A stretch of 52,242 nucleotides of DNA from Corynebacterium sp. GTDB taxonomy: Bacteria; Actinomycetota; Actinomycetes; Mycobacteriales; Mycobacteriaceae. The translations under genes and the position numbers were made by a program. The notes beneath the pieces were generated by a model that did no database searches, had not been told where the DNA came from, and saw only the letters and a list, made by a program, of their open reading frames with translations. The stretch is taken from the NCBI RefSeq assembly GCF_030532965.1, contig NZ_JAUNKC010000023.1, positions 1 to 52,242 on the forward strand. The letters are read 5' to 3'. Below are positions 38,602-49,060 of the stretch, piece by piece (within the stretch, counting starts at the first letter, position 1; every line of letters starts with the position of its first letter).

Positions 38602-38895
38602 ATGGCAACCGACTACGACGCGCCACGACGTCGCGCAGAGGACGACATTGAAACCGATTCCCTCGAGGGACTCAAGGCCGCAGAAAACGTGTCCAGTGGA
38701 ATAGACGATGATGGTGAAATTGTGGAGCCCTTTGATCTGCCAAGCGTCGATCTCACCGGCGAAGAGCTTAACGTCACCGTCATTCCACGTCGGTCCAATG
38801 AGTTTACGTGCTCCAGCTGCTACCTGGTGCAAAATAACAGCCGGATCGATCACACTGAGGACGACGGATCGATCATCTGCAAGGATTGTGCATAA
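38602..38895 (+). CDS. DUF4193 family protein
   Basis: The 97-residue actinobacterial protein is acidic and disordered in its first 60 residues, with a basic RRRAEDD patch, and ends in a zinc-ribbon-like CSSC ... CKDC pair. This is the DUF4193 architecture, conserved next to the DUF3093 gene in corynebacteria and mycobacteria (Rv2699c region). The function is unknown. ATG 38602 is preceded by AGAAAG, a weak ribosome site. Confidence 0.85.
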   Translation: MATDYDAPRRRAEDDIETDSLEGLKAAENVSSGIDDDGEIVEPFDLPSVDLTGEELNVTVIPRRSNEFTCSSCYLVQNNSRIDHTEDDGSIICKDCA

Positions 38896-38920
38896 GTTCA
38901 GCAGGTAGTGCTACGTAAAA

Positions 38921-38971
38921 AACCGCATGTTCACATGTCAGATTTCTCTGGTTCTGGTTGAACATGCGGTT
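38921..38971. terminator. Bidirectional terminator between DUF4193 and DUF3093 genes
   Basis: A perfect 13-bp stem (38921-38933 / 38959-38971) with a 25-nt loop; on the plus strand it is followed by GTGTTTTATTG and on the minus strand by T residues. Confidence 0.82.
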
Positions 38972-38976
38972 GTGTT

Positions 38977-39501
38977 TTATTGTAAATTCTTCGTGGCAGA
39001 AGCAGCCTGATCGGGAAGGAATGCCGCAAGCAACTGTTCCGGGTGTTTTGTGGCAATGAGCCAATACGGGGTCGGATCCGCAGGATCGTCAAGGACCAAC
39101 ATCACCATTTCTGGCACCCAGCCATGAGAGACGACAAAGGCAGCAGGATCTAATTGCCGTCCCATTGCATTTCGTTTAGCGGTCGCAGGTACCGCTAGCG
39201 ACCGGGAGACCACAGAATCCGGCAAATTCGCTTGGCCGGTGACGAGCCACCGAGTGCCATCTGGGTCTTGTTCGACCCTAATCGTGGTATTCGACATATA
39301 GAACAACACCCAAACCGCCAGCAAGCTCAGTACCACAGCGGGAATATAAAGCCACATAACAGATCGGTTCCAGCTGAGCTGTGCAGAAATCAATGCGACG
39401 ATTAAGGTTGCTAAAAGCCACCAATACCACGGCACCCACTGCCGTTCCGAATACAAAATGCGTGGTTGATTCGCCGGTTGCTGTTCCTTGTTTTCACTCA
39501 C
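38977..39501 (-). CDS. DUF3093 family membrane protein
   Basis: The 174-residue protein has two adjacent membrane segments (about 26-66: WYWWLLATLIVALISAQL and WLYIPAVVLSLLAVWVLFY) followed by a soluble domain with DPDGTRWLVTG and TPYWLIATKHPEQLL motifs that define DUF3093. The function is unknown. Its convergent pairing with the DUF4193 gene matches M. tuberculosis Rv2698/Rv2699c. Confidence 0.85.
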   Translation of the reverse strand: MSENKEQQPANQPRILYSERQWVPWYWWLLATLIVALISAQLSWNRSVMWLYIPAVVLSLLAVWVLFYMSNTTIRVEQDPDGTRWLVTGQANLPDSVVSRSLAVPATAKRNAMGRQLDPAAFVVSHGWVPEMVMLVLDDPADPTPYWLIATKHPEQLLAAFLPDQAASATKNLQ

Positions 39502-39738
39502 AAGACATAAGTGTACTTCACATACTTTTAGGCGCTATCTTCGCAGCAACGGTCCCCGCCGTTTCCCACAAAACGATGAGATGATACCGAACGAGAAACC
39601 TAAACAGCACCAACCTATGGTGGGGTCATCGCCAGATAACTGCGGCGTCCACTCGGACCGTGGAACTGCCGATCTCCACGCCCAACAACTCCACCCGGTT
39701 GAAGCGCACCGTTTGAACCGAATCAGCAGATCGTTGAA

Positions 39739-40977
39739 CTACGAAGCTAACCGTCGAGCGACTTTATCGGAGCCGAAAATACACAAAATCGGTGCGCAGC
39801 CAAGAATGACCAGACCCCACCCAATAGAGACGGCTTGGGAAGCACAAACGACACCGAGTGCTAAAATCGAAATACTCATTGCTGGCCATAACCATAATCG
39901 GAACACCCATTTTTGCGCCAAGAGCGAAATCATAGCGAAAAGCGCCACGATATACACCGCAGTCGGAATGGCGACACTCAAAAGAACCGAACGTTGCGAT
40001 AACTGAGTCTCATGCTCGACATAAAAGCCGACTAAATGAAGACCCGCACCTACCGCAGCGATGGCCATATAAAGTAGGACATGGAGCGCAATGAATCGAA
40101 CAATGCGATCCGCATGAATCCGCAGCATCGCACCATAATCGGCGTAGAAATAAGCCCACCACATCGATGCTGTCAAGGCAATACCAGAGAGCACCACCAA
40201 AGCCGATTCAAGATTCCACCCAGTTTCAGTCACCACTGCAGTCATCGCAGCGACTGTACCCACTACGCCTTCACCCAAGGCAACGATTATTAAAAGGCTG
40301 TAGCGCTCAGCTAGATGCTCCGCATGCCAACGCGGACGCCCGAACCTCCGATTAACCAGCGAAATGCCGCAAAACTCGAAGACGAGTATCGCTACCGTGA
40401 CCAGCAGCGCAGGAACTACCGCAAGCTGAACGCATGCAAACGCCACCTACATCGCTTGAGCAACAACGATGACCACGATATGCCGCGCGGCAAGCTTGCG
40501 AAATTCCTGGTTACCGGCGTACACCCGACTCCATTGCCACACCAGTGCTAGCCGCATAACGACATAACCGAAGACAATGACACGGTTATCCCATAAGTAG
40601 TCGTCTATAGAAGCAAAAACATCCGGCACGCCGATTGAAAAGATAACAACACCAACCATCGTGGCGAACGCCGCTAACCGGTACAACCAATCATCAGTAT
40701 CAAAGGAATTAGCAAACCAAACGAAGTAAATTCAAGCCCACACGAGCGCGAAAATGCAGAACACGAAGCCAAGCACCCCGGCAACTATGTGGCTTCCTCC
40801 TTCCGCCACATAGTGGGCAAACTGTGCTCCTACCGTGCTGAACCCCACAACAAACACCAGATCAAAAAGCAGTTCCAAGGCAGTAGCTACCCGATGTGGC
40901 TCATCCGGATCCCGATTACGCATGTGCTGTAATGTTGCCCGGGGATTAATGGCGATTTGTAGTGAGTGCGTGTCCAT
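39739..40977 (-). pseudogene. ltrA: Low-temperature-requirement protein A (ltrA), broken by two stops
   Basis: One continuous frame of about 412 codons encodes an LtrA-family membrane protein (N-terminal ALELLFDLVFVVGFSTVG, ERYSLLIIVALGEGVVGT further in, about eight hydrophobic segments), but it is interrupted by a TGA at 40732-40734 and a TAG at 40447-40449 without any frameshift. The first replaces the Trp expected in the VWAWxxFxWFA motif and the second sits in AQAM*VAFA, where family members commonly have Trp; both fit G-to-A changes of TGG. TGA is used as a normal stop elsewhere (fruR). LtrA is a poorly understood membrane protein. The gene is probably inactive. Confidence 0.85.
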
Positions 40978-41115
40978 GGTCAAAACTTTAGCGGGTACCG
41001 AAACCCGGGAAGGTAAACCTGAGCCTTAACACAAAATGCAGTAGCGTTGGGGACGTCAACACCCTTAACATTTGTCTCCGAGCAGACAGCCACAACCAAA
41101 AAGGAGAAAAGAGTT

Positions 41116-41613
41116 TTGATACACAGTGCAGAAACACCACACAACGCTGATGAGATAGTCCAGCCATGTGAGTCAGTGACCACAGTTCAACTCCGACGGT
41201 TAGACCCAGAACTACCAATTCCGACTCGTGCCCATCGAGGAGACGCCGGAGTCGATTTATACTCGGCGATATCAGTCACGATTGAACCCGGCGAACGCAC
41301 ACTGGTTCCCACCGGGATCGCGATAGCCCTACCGCTGGGGACTGTAGGACTCATACACCCACGTTCAGGCCGAGCCTTAAAAGAAGGACTCAGCATTGTC
41401 AACACGCCTGGCACCATCGACGCGGACTATCGGGGCGAGCTAAAAATCTGTCTCATCAATCTAGATCCATTGATACCGATTGAGATTGAACGCGGCGAAC
41501 GGATCGCACAACTGGTAGTGCAAAAGGTAGAACTATTCGACTTCGAAGAGGTCGAAGAATTATCTGAAACAGTACGCGGAACCGGTGGTCACGGATCTAC
41601 GGGAATCAATTAA
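41116..41613 (+). CDS. dut: Deoxyuridine 5'-triphosphate nucleotidohydrolase
   Basis: Trimeric dUTPase that makes dUMP for thymidylate and keeps uracil out of DNA. All five family motifs are present in order: [44 protein letters not shown] and [10 protein letters not shown]. Motif 2 has GRAL where most have GLA. Start: TTG at 41116, 9 nt after AAGGAG (41101-41106), giving 165 residues; the frame runs back to 41047 without support. It is divergent from ltrA and followed by the DUF3710 gene, as in M. tuberculosis. Confidence 0.94.
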   Translation: MIHSAETPHNADEIVQPCESVTTVQLRRLDPELPIPTRAHRGDAGVDLYSAISVTIEPGERTLVPTGIAIALPLGTVGLIHPRSGRALKEGLSIVNTPGTIDADYRGELKICLINLDPLIPIEIERGERIAQLVVQKVELFDFEEVEELSETVRGTGGHGSTGIN

Positions 41614-41803
41614 ACTGCCCACAACAACGAGCACCAAAACGTCACATCGATACGTAGCGATTGCGTCGCTAGTACCGATAGGCTGCTATCCTTTTGTTGT
41701 TGTTTCGTTACAAAAATTGCCATTGCAATAACGCTGCGGAGCACACCGCAGGCATCCACAAAATCTGAAAGCTCAGATTGGTGAAAACGAAAGGGAAATA
41801 GAC

Positions 41804-42646
41804 ATGGCACTATGGCCGTTTTCCAAGAAAAAAGACAAAGAAAAAACATCAGTCGAAAAAGAAGAAGTAACCACTTACACCCAACCCGATGATGCCGCCG
41901 CACCTGAAACGGACACGATTTCAGAAGACAGCGTGCAGATCGACGATATAGCCGAACCAGGTGAAGAAACTGAACCGGTCGCAGAATCGGATCAATCAGA
42001 ATCCGGCGACGTCGACGATTCAGAACCCGACCCGATACACGATGCTGTCGGTGGTGACCGCGGCCCATTCGACGGTGACACCGTGTCGATTGAGGATTTC
42101 GACTTTTCGGACTTCAGCAACGGCGTCCTCAACCTCGGGTCCATGCTGATCCCGCTGCCGCACGGTTCCGAAGTACAAGTAGAAATGGGTCCCGAAGGCC
42201 CAACCATGTTGCATGTCCTCACCGAATACGGCCGTTGCACGCCTGTTGCATTCGCCGCTCCGCGTACCGCCGGACAGTGGCGCGAGACGGTAAAAGAATT
42301 AACAGAGGGCATGCGAAACGACGGCTTAGAAGTACGCATCGAATACGGTCCATGGGGCCGCGAAATCGTCGGTTCCGCGCCGGGTGCTGGTGGGGTAGTC
42401 CGAATCATCGGAGTGGACGGTCCACGATGGATGCTGCGGATGACATTAGCGGCTCCGGTTGAGCATGCTGAGCAGATGGCTGAACTAGGCCGGGAAATCA
42501 CAGCTCGTACCTTCGTTTTGCGCGGGCAGGAACCAATTCTGGCAGGTTCTTCTCTCCCCGTGGCTCTTCCTGGTCCACTTGCAGAGCAAGTACAAAAGGA
42601 AATGATCCGGCGGCAACAAGAAGCTAACGCCCAATCGGATAACTAA
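41804..42646 (+). CDS. DUF3710 family protein
   Basis: Actinobacterial protein of 280 residues. It starts with a basic patch (MALWPFSKKKDKEKT), has a long acidic, disordered linker (about 20-95) and then a compact domain beginning FDFSDFSNGVLNLGSMLIPLP, with the ITARTFVLRGQEPI stretch near the end, as in DUF3710. The function is unknown; it is conserved next to dut (M. tuberculosis Rv2696c). No Shine-Dalgarno stronger than GGG before the ATG. The 190-nt gap after dut shows no gene. Confidence 0.86.
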   Translation: MALWPFSKKKDKEKTSVEKEEVTTYTQPDDAAAPETDTISEDSVQIDDIAEPGEETEPVAESDQSESGDVDDSEPDPIHDAVGGDRGPFDGDTVSIEDFDFSDFSNGVLNLGSMLIPLPHGSEVQVEMGPEGPTMLHVLTEYGRCTPVAFAAPRTAGQWRETVKELTEGMRNDGLEVRIEYGPWGREIVGSAPGAGGVVRIIGVDGPRWMLRMTLAAPVEHAEQMAELGREITARTFVLRGQEPILAGSSLPVALPGPLAEQVQKEMIRRQQEANAQSDN

Positions 42647-42696
42647 CCGGTTTTTCGATGAAATTGTCACAGTGGTCGAGAAACTAAGAAAGTTAC

Positions 42697-43941
42697 ATGG
42701 GCGCGAAGTTGCTAAATAAAGATACGAAACTGCACGTTGGCGATGAAATAACGGTGGAGATCGCGCGTGCAGCACACGGCGGCGAGGGAATTGGGGTGAT
42801 AGACGGCATCGTTGTTTTTGTCCCCGGTACGTTCATCGGTGATGTCCTGCGGTGCGAAGTAACACAGGTGAAAAAGAACTTCGCGCGGGCAACGGCCAAG
42901 GAAATCACCACGCCATCGCCGCTGCGAGTAGATAGTAGATGCCCGGCGGCCAATCTAGGCGCTGGATGTTGCGACTTTGCAACCATAGACCCCGAAGCCG
43001 AAGATGAATACAAAGCGGCAATCGTGCGCGATCAACTGAGCAGGCTTGCTCGGGGTGTAGACATACCGCCCATTCGAATCAAGGACCTGGGTTTGTCCAC
43101 GCAGTGGCGCAGCCGAATGCGGCTCGGGGTAGATAGCAATGGGAATGCGGGCAGCAGGAAACTTCGGTCCAACGCCGTGGTTGCTGAACACCCCTGTTCG
43201 CAAGCTGTTCCCGGCTTATTAGATGGAATTGTCGGCCCAGGCGCTCAAAAATTTAGCCCAGGAGCTGAAGTTATCGTTGTGCTTGACGACGCAGCAAACC
43301 GCCATGTTGTGGAAGTCCGTCGGGCAGCGCGCGGTCGGCGTAGCGAAAAGATAACCAAAATTATCGAAGGGTCAGGGGAGGCATTACAGACGATCGGGGC
43401 AATCGAATTTCGGCTTCCTGCTACCGCATTTTGGCAAGCGCATATCGGGGCGCTACCCGCGTACAGCGAGATCATAAGCACAGCCCTAGCGGAAACTTGT
43501 TCCTCCCCAGGTGTGGCGTGGGACCTCTACGGTGGGGTGGGTGCTTTCGTTCCGGCGATCCAAGCGGCGTTTGGTCCACGCACTGAAATTCATTCAGTCG
43601 AGGTATCTCCTCATGCTGCTCGTGTTGGACAAAAGACATTTGATTCGACTGTCCATTTTCATACGGCTGCGGTGGAAAAAATCGTCGAAAAGCTACCACC
43701 ACCGACCGCTGTCGTGCTTGACCCGCCCCGAAGCGGTGCGACGGCAACGGCAATTTCCGCGATTGCCCAGGCACAACCGCAATGTGTTGTCCACATTGGC
43801 TGCGACCCCGCAACCTTCGCCCGCGACGTAAAAATCTGGGACGATAAAGGCTATCAAGTTACTGCAATCACCATGCTCAACGCCTTTCCTGCCACCCATC
43901 ACTGTGAATCAATCGCCGTGCTCGTTCCCACTAACAACTAA
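42697..43941 (+). CDS. Class I RNA (uracil-5-)-methyltransferase, TrmA/RlmD family
   Basis: The 414-residue protein has an N-terminal TRAM domain (about 12-70), a Cys cluster (82, 91, 92) usual in this family, a SAM-binding WDLYGGVGAF motif and the DPPRSGA and CDPATFARD motifs, where that Cys is the nucleophile. It methylates uridine in RNA (rRNA U747/U1939 or tRNA T54 in relatives); the exact site cannot be told. It lies 50 nt after the DUF3710 gene. Confidence 0.9.
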   Translation: MGAKLLNKDTKLHVGDEITVEIARAAHGGEGIGVIDGIVVFVPGTFIGDVLRCEVTQVKKNFARATAKEITTPSPLRVDSRCPAANLGAGCCDFATIDPEAEDEYKAAIVRDQLSRLARGVDIPPIRIKDLGLSTQWRSRMRLGVDSNGNAGSRKLRSNAVVAEHPCSQAVPGLLDGIVGPGAQKFSPGAEVIVVLDDAANRHVVEVRRAARGRRSEKITKIIEGSGEALQTIGAIEFRLPATAFWQAHIGALPAYSEIISTALAETCSSPGVAWDLYGGVGAFVPAIQAAFGPRTEIHSVEVSPHAARVGQKTFDSTVHFHTAAVEKIVEKLPPPTAVVLDPPRSGATATAISAIAQAQPQCVVHIGCDPATFARDVKIWDDKGYQVTAITMLNAFPATHHCESIAVLVPTNN

Positions 43942-44082
43942 AGATGGATCTAGATTTTTCTTAGTAGAGGGCAACAACAGAGTAAGATGATTACAACATT
44001 TGCATTTGGCTACATCGCCTAGGCACATGAAACTCTGACCACCATTAAATTGCATCGAGAAGGGTGTACTTTTAAACCGCTT

Positions 44083-45993
44083 ATGGGCATTCTCTCAACT
44101 ATCTCAACCCCCGCAGATCTCAAAGCACTGCCGTTCGACATGTTGGAACAGCTAGCTCAAGAGGTGCGGGATTTCTTGGTGGAAAAGGTATCAGCTACCG
44201 GTGGGCACCTAGGGCCAAATCTCGGCGTTGTCGAGCTTACGATTGCTCTCCATCGAGTTTTTGATTCGCCACGAGACCCAATAATTTTCGACACTAGTCA
44301 CCAATCATATGTCCATAAAATTCTCACGGGACGCGCAGACCAATTCGATACTCTGCGCCAAAAAGGCGGCTTGAGCGGCTATACCTGCCGTGCTGAAAGC
44401 GAACACGACTGGACAGAATCATCGCACGCCTCGGCTGCCCTCAGCTACGCGGATGGTTTGGCGAAAGCCTTTGAAATTAAAGGCGAAACAGACCGAACCG
44501 TGATCGCTGTTGTCGGCGATGGAGCCTTGACCGGCGGGATGTGTTGGGAAGCGCTGAATAACATCGCCGCATCTAAAAACCGAAAAGTCGTAATTGTTGT
44601 CAACGACAATGGTCGCAGCTATTCGCCAACCATCGGTGGTTTTGCCGAGAATCTCGCTAATCTGCGCATGCGAACCGGCTATGACAAAGTCATGGAACAC
44701 GGCAAAACAACTCTGAAATCCTTAGGTTGGGTCGGGGAGCGGACATTTGAAGCACTCCACGCCTTCAAAGAAGGAGTAAAATCCACCGTTATCCCGACCG
44801 AAATGTTCTCGGATCTCGGCATGAAATACATCGGTCCAGTCAACGGACACCACCAACGCGCGCTTGAATCCGCCATGTCGTATGCCCGAGATTTTGACGG
44901 CCCGATCATTGTTCACGTTGTAACAGAAAAGGGACGTGGCTATGCGCCTGCCGAAAACGACACCGAAGAGTTGATGCACTCGACCGGCCAGATAAACCCG
45001 GAAACGGGCTTGCCGCTTAAGCTCTCCAACCCAGACTGGACCAGCATCTTTAGCCGCGAATTAGTCGAGGCCGGGCGAAATCGCGATGACATTGTTGCGA
45101 TAACCGCAGCGATGGCCGGCCCCACCGGACTCGCAGAATTTCAGAAACATTTTCCCCACCGGTTCTTCGACGTAGGAATCGCGGAACAACACGCCTTGAC
45201 CTCCGCAGCTGGTTTGGCTTTAGGCGGTTTGCACCCAGTAGTCGCAGTCTATGCCACCTTTCTCAATCGCGCTTTCGACCAATTACTCATGGATGTCGCC
45301 TTGCTGGGGCAGCCAGTGACTGTTGTCCTCGATCGGGCTGGTGTTACTGGATCTGACGGCGCAAGCCACAACGGTGTGTGGGACTTTGCCATCACCAGTG
45401 TAATTCCTGGAATCAGGGTTGCAGCCCCTCGAGATGGCGAGCAATTGGCGGAGCTTTTTCATGAAGCTATCGCTATCGACGGGCCAACGGTTGTTCGGTT
45501 CCCAAAGGGGGAGTTACCGCCGACCATCCCGGCACTTGACACGCTTTCCGACGGAGTCGAGATCCTGCATTACACAGATTCGCCGCTGGGTGAATCTGCA
45601 CCTGCAGTTCTCGTTGTCGCTGTGGGCGCGATGAGTCAGCAAGGTTTAGCCGTGGCTCGAGCTCTCGAAATTGATGGCTTAAGTGTTACCGTCGTTGACC
45701 CGCGCTGGGTTGTTCCAGTAGCACCAAGTATCGTGGCTTTAGCTGCGGAGCATGACCTCGTGGTCACTATCGAGGACGGGGTGATCCATGGTGGTATAGG
45801 TGCGATGATTTCCGAAGCGCTTTCCTCTTCAATCGTTGATACCCCGGTACGTCACCTGGCTTTCCCGGAAATTTTCCCGCTGCATGCATCTCGTAGTGAG
45901 CTGCTTGCTGAAGTGGGACTGGACGAAACAGGGTGTATCTCGGCAGTACGCGAGTGGGTCGATCAGCTGTTTCCGTCTGAATCCTCACAATAA
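44083..45993 (+). CDS. dxs: 1-deoxy-D-xylulose-5-phosphate synthase
   Basis: First enzyme of the MEP isoprenoid pathway; condenses pyruvate and glyceraldehyde-3-phosphate with thiamine diphosphate. The 636 residues include [14 protein letters not shown], the thiamine-binding [16 protein letters not shown] and the transketolase motif [15 protein letters not shown]. Start ATG 44083 gives the usual [17 protein letters not shown]-terminus; the earlier TTG at 44050 is not supported. No Shine-Dalgarno precedes the ATG closely. Its last 9 nt overlap the convergent rnd. Confidence 0.95.
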   Translation: MGILSTISTPADLKALPFDMLEQLAQEVRDFLVEKVSATGGHLGPNLGVVELTIALHRVFDSPRDPIIFDTSHQSYVHKILTGRADQFDTLRQKGGLSGYTCRAESEHDWTESSHASAALSYADGLAKAFEIKGETDRTVIAVVGDGALTGGMCWEALNNIAASKNRKVVIVVNDNGRSYSPTIGGFAENLANLRMRTGYDKVMEHGKTTLKSLGWVGERTFEALHAFKEGVKSTVIPTEMFSDLGMKYIGPVNGHHQRALESAMSYARDFDGPIIVHVVTEKGRGYAPAENDTEELMHSTGQINPETGLPLKLSNPDWTSIFSRELVEAGRNRDDIVAITAAMAGPTGLAEFQKHFPHRFFDVGIAEQHALTSAAGLALGGLHPVVAVYATFLNRAFDQLLMDVALLGQPVTVVLDRAGVTGSDGASHNGVWDFAITSVIPGIRVAAPRDGEQLAELFHEAIAIDGPTVVRFPKGELPPTIPALDTLSDGVEILHYTDSPLGESAPAVLVVAVGAMSQQGLAVARALEIDGLSVTVVDPRWVVPVAPSIVALAAEHDLVVTIEDGVIHGGIGAMISEALSSSIVDTPVRHLAFPEIFPLHASRSELLAEVGLDETGCISAVREWVDQLFPSESSQ

Positions 45994-47196
45994 GTGATCC
46001 AGAAGCACCTGTTGACACAATTCTTGTTGCCACGGGCGTACCTGAAGTCGACGCAATGCTTTACGAAGCTCTACGTCGGAGGTTATGGGGGATTCTTGGC
46101 TGTGCCACCAAACGATTTGCTTTAAGGCAGCTGGTTGAAAAATATTCTCGACCGGGACTGCCGCTACTTCCGCGATTTCGCGAAAATCCGCACGAATATC
46201 GCGGAGAATCTGATGCGCCTCTGGATAAAGTTGTGCCCAGTAGTGCGAGGCAACCATCGTGTCGGCATCATGTGGATCTTTTATTGATGTCGGCCACGTT
46301 GCTCGCGGCGATTTCAACGCTGCACGAACGACGGCCACCCAGTGGTGCGCACTGCGATGAAGCCGCCGGGGCACGCTTGGGATTTCACACAGACTTAAAA
46401 CCGTGCGAGGGGCTACCTGAGCGATAGCTATTAATGCCTTGTCGGGGAGAACAATTTGGCGGGCACGATCACGCTTTTGAGCAATATGTTCTCGGTGCAT
46501 CCAAAGTGCTTGGGCAATCACGAGCTGCTTCGGGGTTTTCAGCGCTGTCAGCCCTTTAACATCCTGCCACCGAGGTGCCGACACAGGGGCGCTAGCACAG
46601 GTTGACACGATGTGAGCAAACTCTTGCTGCGCCCATTCCAGCTTCCCCTCGCACCGGAGTTTTTCATGCTGGGCGTCTGCTAATTCGATCAATAATTCCA
46701 CATCAAGAGCCGCGTATGTCAGCCATGACTGGGGAAGGGGCCTTGCGGACCAGTCCTGGAAACCGTGTTCTTTCCGAAGTTCGAACCCAAGAAAGTGAGA
46801 CACCATCGAGGCTAGGTTTACTCGTTCAAAGCCTAATAGTCGACCAGCGATTTCGGTATCAAATAGGCCACCAGGAAATAACTGCAGCTCAGCCAAACAT
46901 GGTAAATCAGATACCGCTGCATGCATGACCCATGTTTGGTTATTAAGCACCGGTGCGCAGTGCTCAATGACAGATTGTGAATTATTCTCCGGGTCTATTA
47001 AATGTGTTCCAGACCCAGACCGCCGGATTTGAATGAGAAAAGCTCTATCGTCGTACCGGAAACCGGATGCCCGTTCCGTATCTATCGCAAATCGGCCAGA
47101 ACCGTTTCTAAGCTTTTTTGCCGCAGAGTGGATTTTAGCTGGGGTGTTGGCGACAGGAGGGGTACCGTCACGGGGTGATAGTAGCGGTGCGGACAT
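45985..47196 (-). CDS. rnd: Ribonuclease D-like 3'-5' exonuclease
   Basis: DEDD-family exonuclease that trims tRNA and other RNA 3' ends. The 403-residue protein has FAIDTERA (Asp and Glu of motif I), [10 protein letters not shown] (motif II Asp) and the YAALDVELL motif III with Tyr and Asp, then an HRDC domain (about 215-295) and a C-terminal extension. It overlaps the dxs stop by 9 nt tail to tail. GAGG lies 5 nt before the ATG and the DUF3000 gene ends 10 nt upstream, so they are cotranscribed. Confidence 0.92.
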   Translation of the reverse strand: MSAPLLSPRDGTPPVANTPAKIHSAAKKLRNGSGRFAIDTERASGFRYDDRAFLIQIRRSGSGTHLIDPENNSQSVIEHCAPVLNNQTWVMHAAVSDLPCLAELQLFPGGLFDTEIAGRLLGFERVNLASMVSHFLGFELRKEHGFQDWSARPLPQSWLTYAALDVELLIELADAQHEKLRCEGKLEWAQQEFAHIVSTCASAPVSAPRWQDVKGLTALKTPKQLVIAQALWMHREHIAQKRDRARQIVLPDKALIAIAQVAPRTVLSLCEIPSVPRRLHRSAHHWVAVVRAALKSPRATWPTSIKDPHDADTMVASHYWAQLYPEAHQILRDIRADFREIAEVAAVPVENIFQPAALKQIVWWHSQESPITSDVELRKALRRLQVRPWQQELCQQVLLDHLL

Positions 47197-47206
47197 AAAT
47201 GCCTCG

Positions 47207-47821
47207 CTAATTTATTGCAGTAATTCCTTCGGGTGGAAGTCCGGCAACATTTGCTAGAACTTTAGAAAACGCGACAACGTGCGCTGCCAGTTCGTTAGTG
47301 CTGGCAGTCCACGAAGCGCGCATTTCTAATTGATACGCGCTCGGAGGGCCGCCAATATCGCCGAAGCGGACTGACGTGGTTGAGGTTACTGTACCGCCAA
47401 GGTTGGTAAAGTCCGCTCCGCCTTCGCTGAGCCCCTCATTAAGCCATTGCCAGGCAACTTCGGGAAGCAATGGGTCTGATGCCACGGCGTGTTCCATATC
47501 GGCTTGGATATAGGCAACAAGACGCATGGAACCCTCCCAAGCGTCATCAGCTTGCGGATCATGTAAGAGAATGAGACGCCCGAAAGCATCACCCTCGGCC
47601 TCTGTCTCATTCATGGCTGAGGATTCGGGACGAGTGACTTCCAAACCGATCGCGTGGCTAAACGGTGCCAGGCGCTGAGGTGGCCGAATTGTGCCCAACG
47701 TTATTTCGCTTCGAAGCACGGCTTCATGCATTGAGTCCACTGCGCGGCAAAAGTCTGCCGGTGCGGACTCGGGGGCAGGTGTTGCGGATACCGGAGTTGG
47801 GGATACAGGGGTGTCAGTCAC
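47207..47821 (-). CDS. DUF3000 family protein
   Basis: The 204-residue actinobacterial protein of unknown function starts with a Pro/Ala/Ser-rich stretch (1-22), then carries the DUF3000 pattern FCRAVDSMHEAVLR, RPPQRLAPFSHA, RLILLHDPQADDAWEG and the C-terminal FGDIGGPP region. It forms an operon with rnd. Start is a GTG at 47821 with no evident ribosome site. Confidence 0.85.
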   Translation of the reverse strand: MTDTPVSPTPVSATPAPESAPADFCRAVDSMHEAVLRSEITLGTIRPPQRLAPFSHAIGLEVTRPESSAMNETEAEGDAFGRLILLHDPQADDAWEGSMRLVAYIQADMEHAVASDPLLPEVAWQWLNEGLSEGGADFTNLGGTVTSTTSVRFGDIGGPPSAYQLEMRASWTASTNELAAHVVAFSKVLANVAGLPPEGITAIN

Positions 47822-48270
47822 AAACGCAAAACTAGCGAAATATGGTTCAGTGTCGGCGACGCCACGCCGAAAGCTGAATCACAATGCCGTAACGTGGGGA
47901 AGTGCGGGGCGGGGGCAAAGATGCAGAAGCTGTGGTTACGCTGCTTTTTAGTTACGCGCTTAGTACAAGAGGCTTCAGAGTCATGGTCAGGTGCAAATGC
48001 TAGCCGGCGCGGTGACTGGGGGTGGTTCGGGGGTAAACCTACGGAATTTAACATATGCAACTTATGATCGATATCATTGGCGTTGTGGCTAAACCAAAGC
48101 TGACCGTTTTGCCTTTGAATATTAGCTCCTACGAAAAAGGTGAAATGAAAGCTGCTAGCCAAAACCATGCCTGGCGCTGGCAACTGGGCAACTGTGCGGG
48201 ACGGTCGGAAATAGACGTGGATTTCCGATGAAACTACGACGTAAGCCTGTAAGAAAGGACTTAGCTGACA
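47822..48270. promoter_or_regulatory. 449-nt region between the DUF3000 gene and hemQ
   Basis: Divergent region that must contain promoters for hemQ (+) and DUF3000-rnd (-). I see no gene; a long antisense frame that crosses it into hemQ has no family features. No classical DtxR box was found here despite hemQ being an iron/heme gene. Confidence 0.4.
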
Positions 48271-48975
48271 ATGGCTGAGAAACTTAACTTTGAAGCCCTC
48301 AATAAGATGCAACAATACGCTCAGTGGGTAGTATTCCGAGCAATTCCTGGGGCTTTGGGAACTGAACGTGATGAGATAACCGCGCAAGCGGCTGAATTCT
48401 TTCACACGGTGGAAGAGTCGGGCGGTGTTATAATCCGGGGGATCTACGATCTTGCGGGTTGCCGCGCAGACGCTGATTTTATGATCTGGTGGCACGCAGA
48501 AGAATTCTCCCAATTGCAAGACGCCCTTAGCGCTTTTCGACGAGACACGGCGCTTGGCCAGCTGGTAGAAATAGCGTGGATCGGAAATGGCCTGCACCGA
48601 CCCAGCGAGTTCAACAAATCTCACCTGCCCAGCTTCATTATGGGGGAGACCCCTGGCGACTGGATTACGGTATATCCATTTGTTCGTTCCTACGACTGGT
48701 ACGTCATGGATCCAACCGAGCGACGTCGAATCCTTGCCGAACACGGCATGGCGGCACGGGATTATCCTGACGTTCGCGCAAACACCGTTCCAGCATTCGC
48801 TCTTGGTGATTATGAATGGTTGTTGGCCTTTGAAGCGCCAGAACTTCACCGAATTGTCGATCTGATGCACACGATGCGTTACACCGACGCTAGGTTGCAC
48901 GTTCGGGAAGAAATCCCATTTTTCACCGGTCGGCGAGTCTCGTCAATCGCTGATGTTATTCGGGTGTTGCCTTAG
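48271..48975 (+). CDS. hemQ: Coproheme decarboxylase HemQ
   Basis: Last step of the coproporphyrin-dependent heme pathway; decarboxylates coproheme III to heme b with peroxide. The 234-residue chlorite-dismutase-like protein has the [12 protein letters not shown] motif with the Tyr that forms the catalytic radical and the [12 protein letters not shown] stretch with the heme-proximal His. This is the actinobacterial form. It lies beside msrB and aftC as in M. tuberculosis (Rv2676c region). AAAGGA precedes the ATG by about 12 nt. Confidence 0.94.
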   Translation: MAEKLNFEALNKMQQYAQWVVFRAIPGALGTERDEITAQAAEFFHTVEESGGVIIRGIYDLAGCRADADFMIWWHAEEFSQLQDALSAFRRDTALGQLVEIAWIGNGLHRPSEFNKSHLPSFIMGETPGDWITVYPFVRSYDWYVMDPTERRRILAEHGMAARDYPDVRANTVPAFALGDYEWLLAFEAPELHRIVDLMHTMRYTDARLHVREEIPFFTGRRVSSIADVIRVLP

Positions 48976-48997
48976 CCAAACGCATAAAAATAGATTG

Positions 48998-49034
48998 ATA
49001 GATGGGCTCGGTTTTTATGGCTGAGCCCATCTAT
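48998..49034. terminator. Terminator between hemQ and msrB
   Basis: A perfect 12-bp stem (48998-49009 / 49023-49034) with a 13-nt T-rich loop lies 22 nt after the hemQ stop and before the convergent msrB. Confidence 0.75.
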
Positions 49035-49060
49035 TGTGGTGTTAAAAAGAAGAGGATCTG

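Noticed and set aside
39488..40006. 172-codon plus-strand frame across the ltrA end
   Set aside because: No ribosome site or family features; mostly antisense to the ltrA remnant.
40732..40734. UGA read as tryptophan or selenocysteine in ltrA
   Set aside because: TGA is used as an ordinary stop in this window (fruR), a TAG also breaks the frame, and no selenocysteine element is seen, so pseudogene decay is simpler.
47818..48900. 360-codon minus-strand frame opposite hemQ
   Set aside because: It lies antisense to a certain gene (hemQ), has no family motif and a composition typical of a shadow frame.
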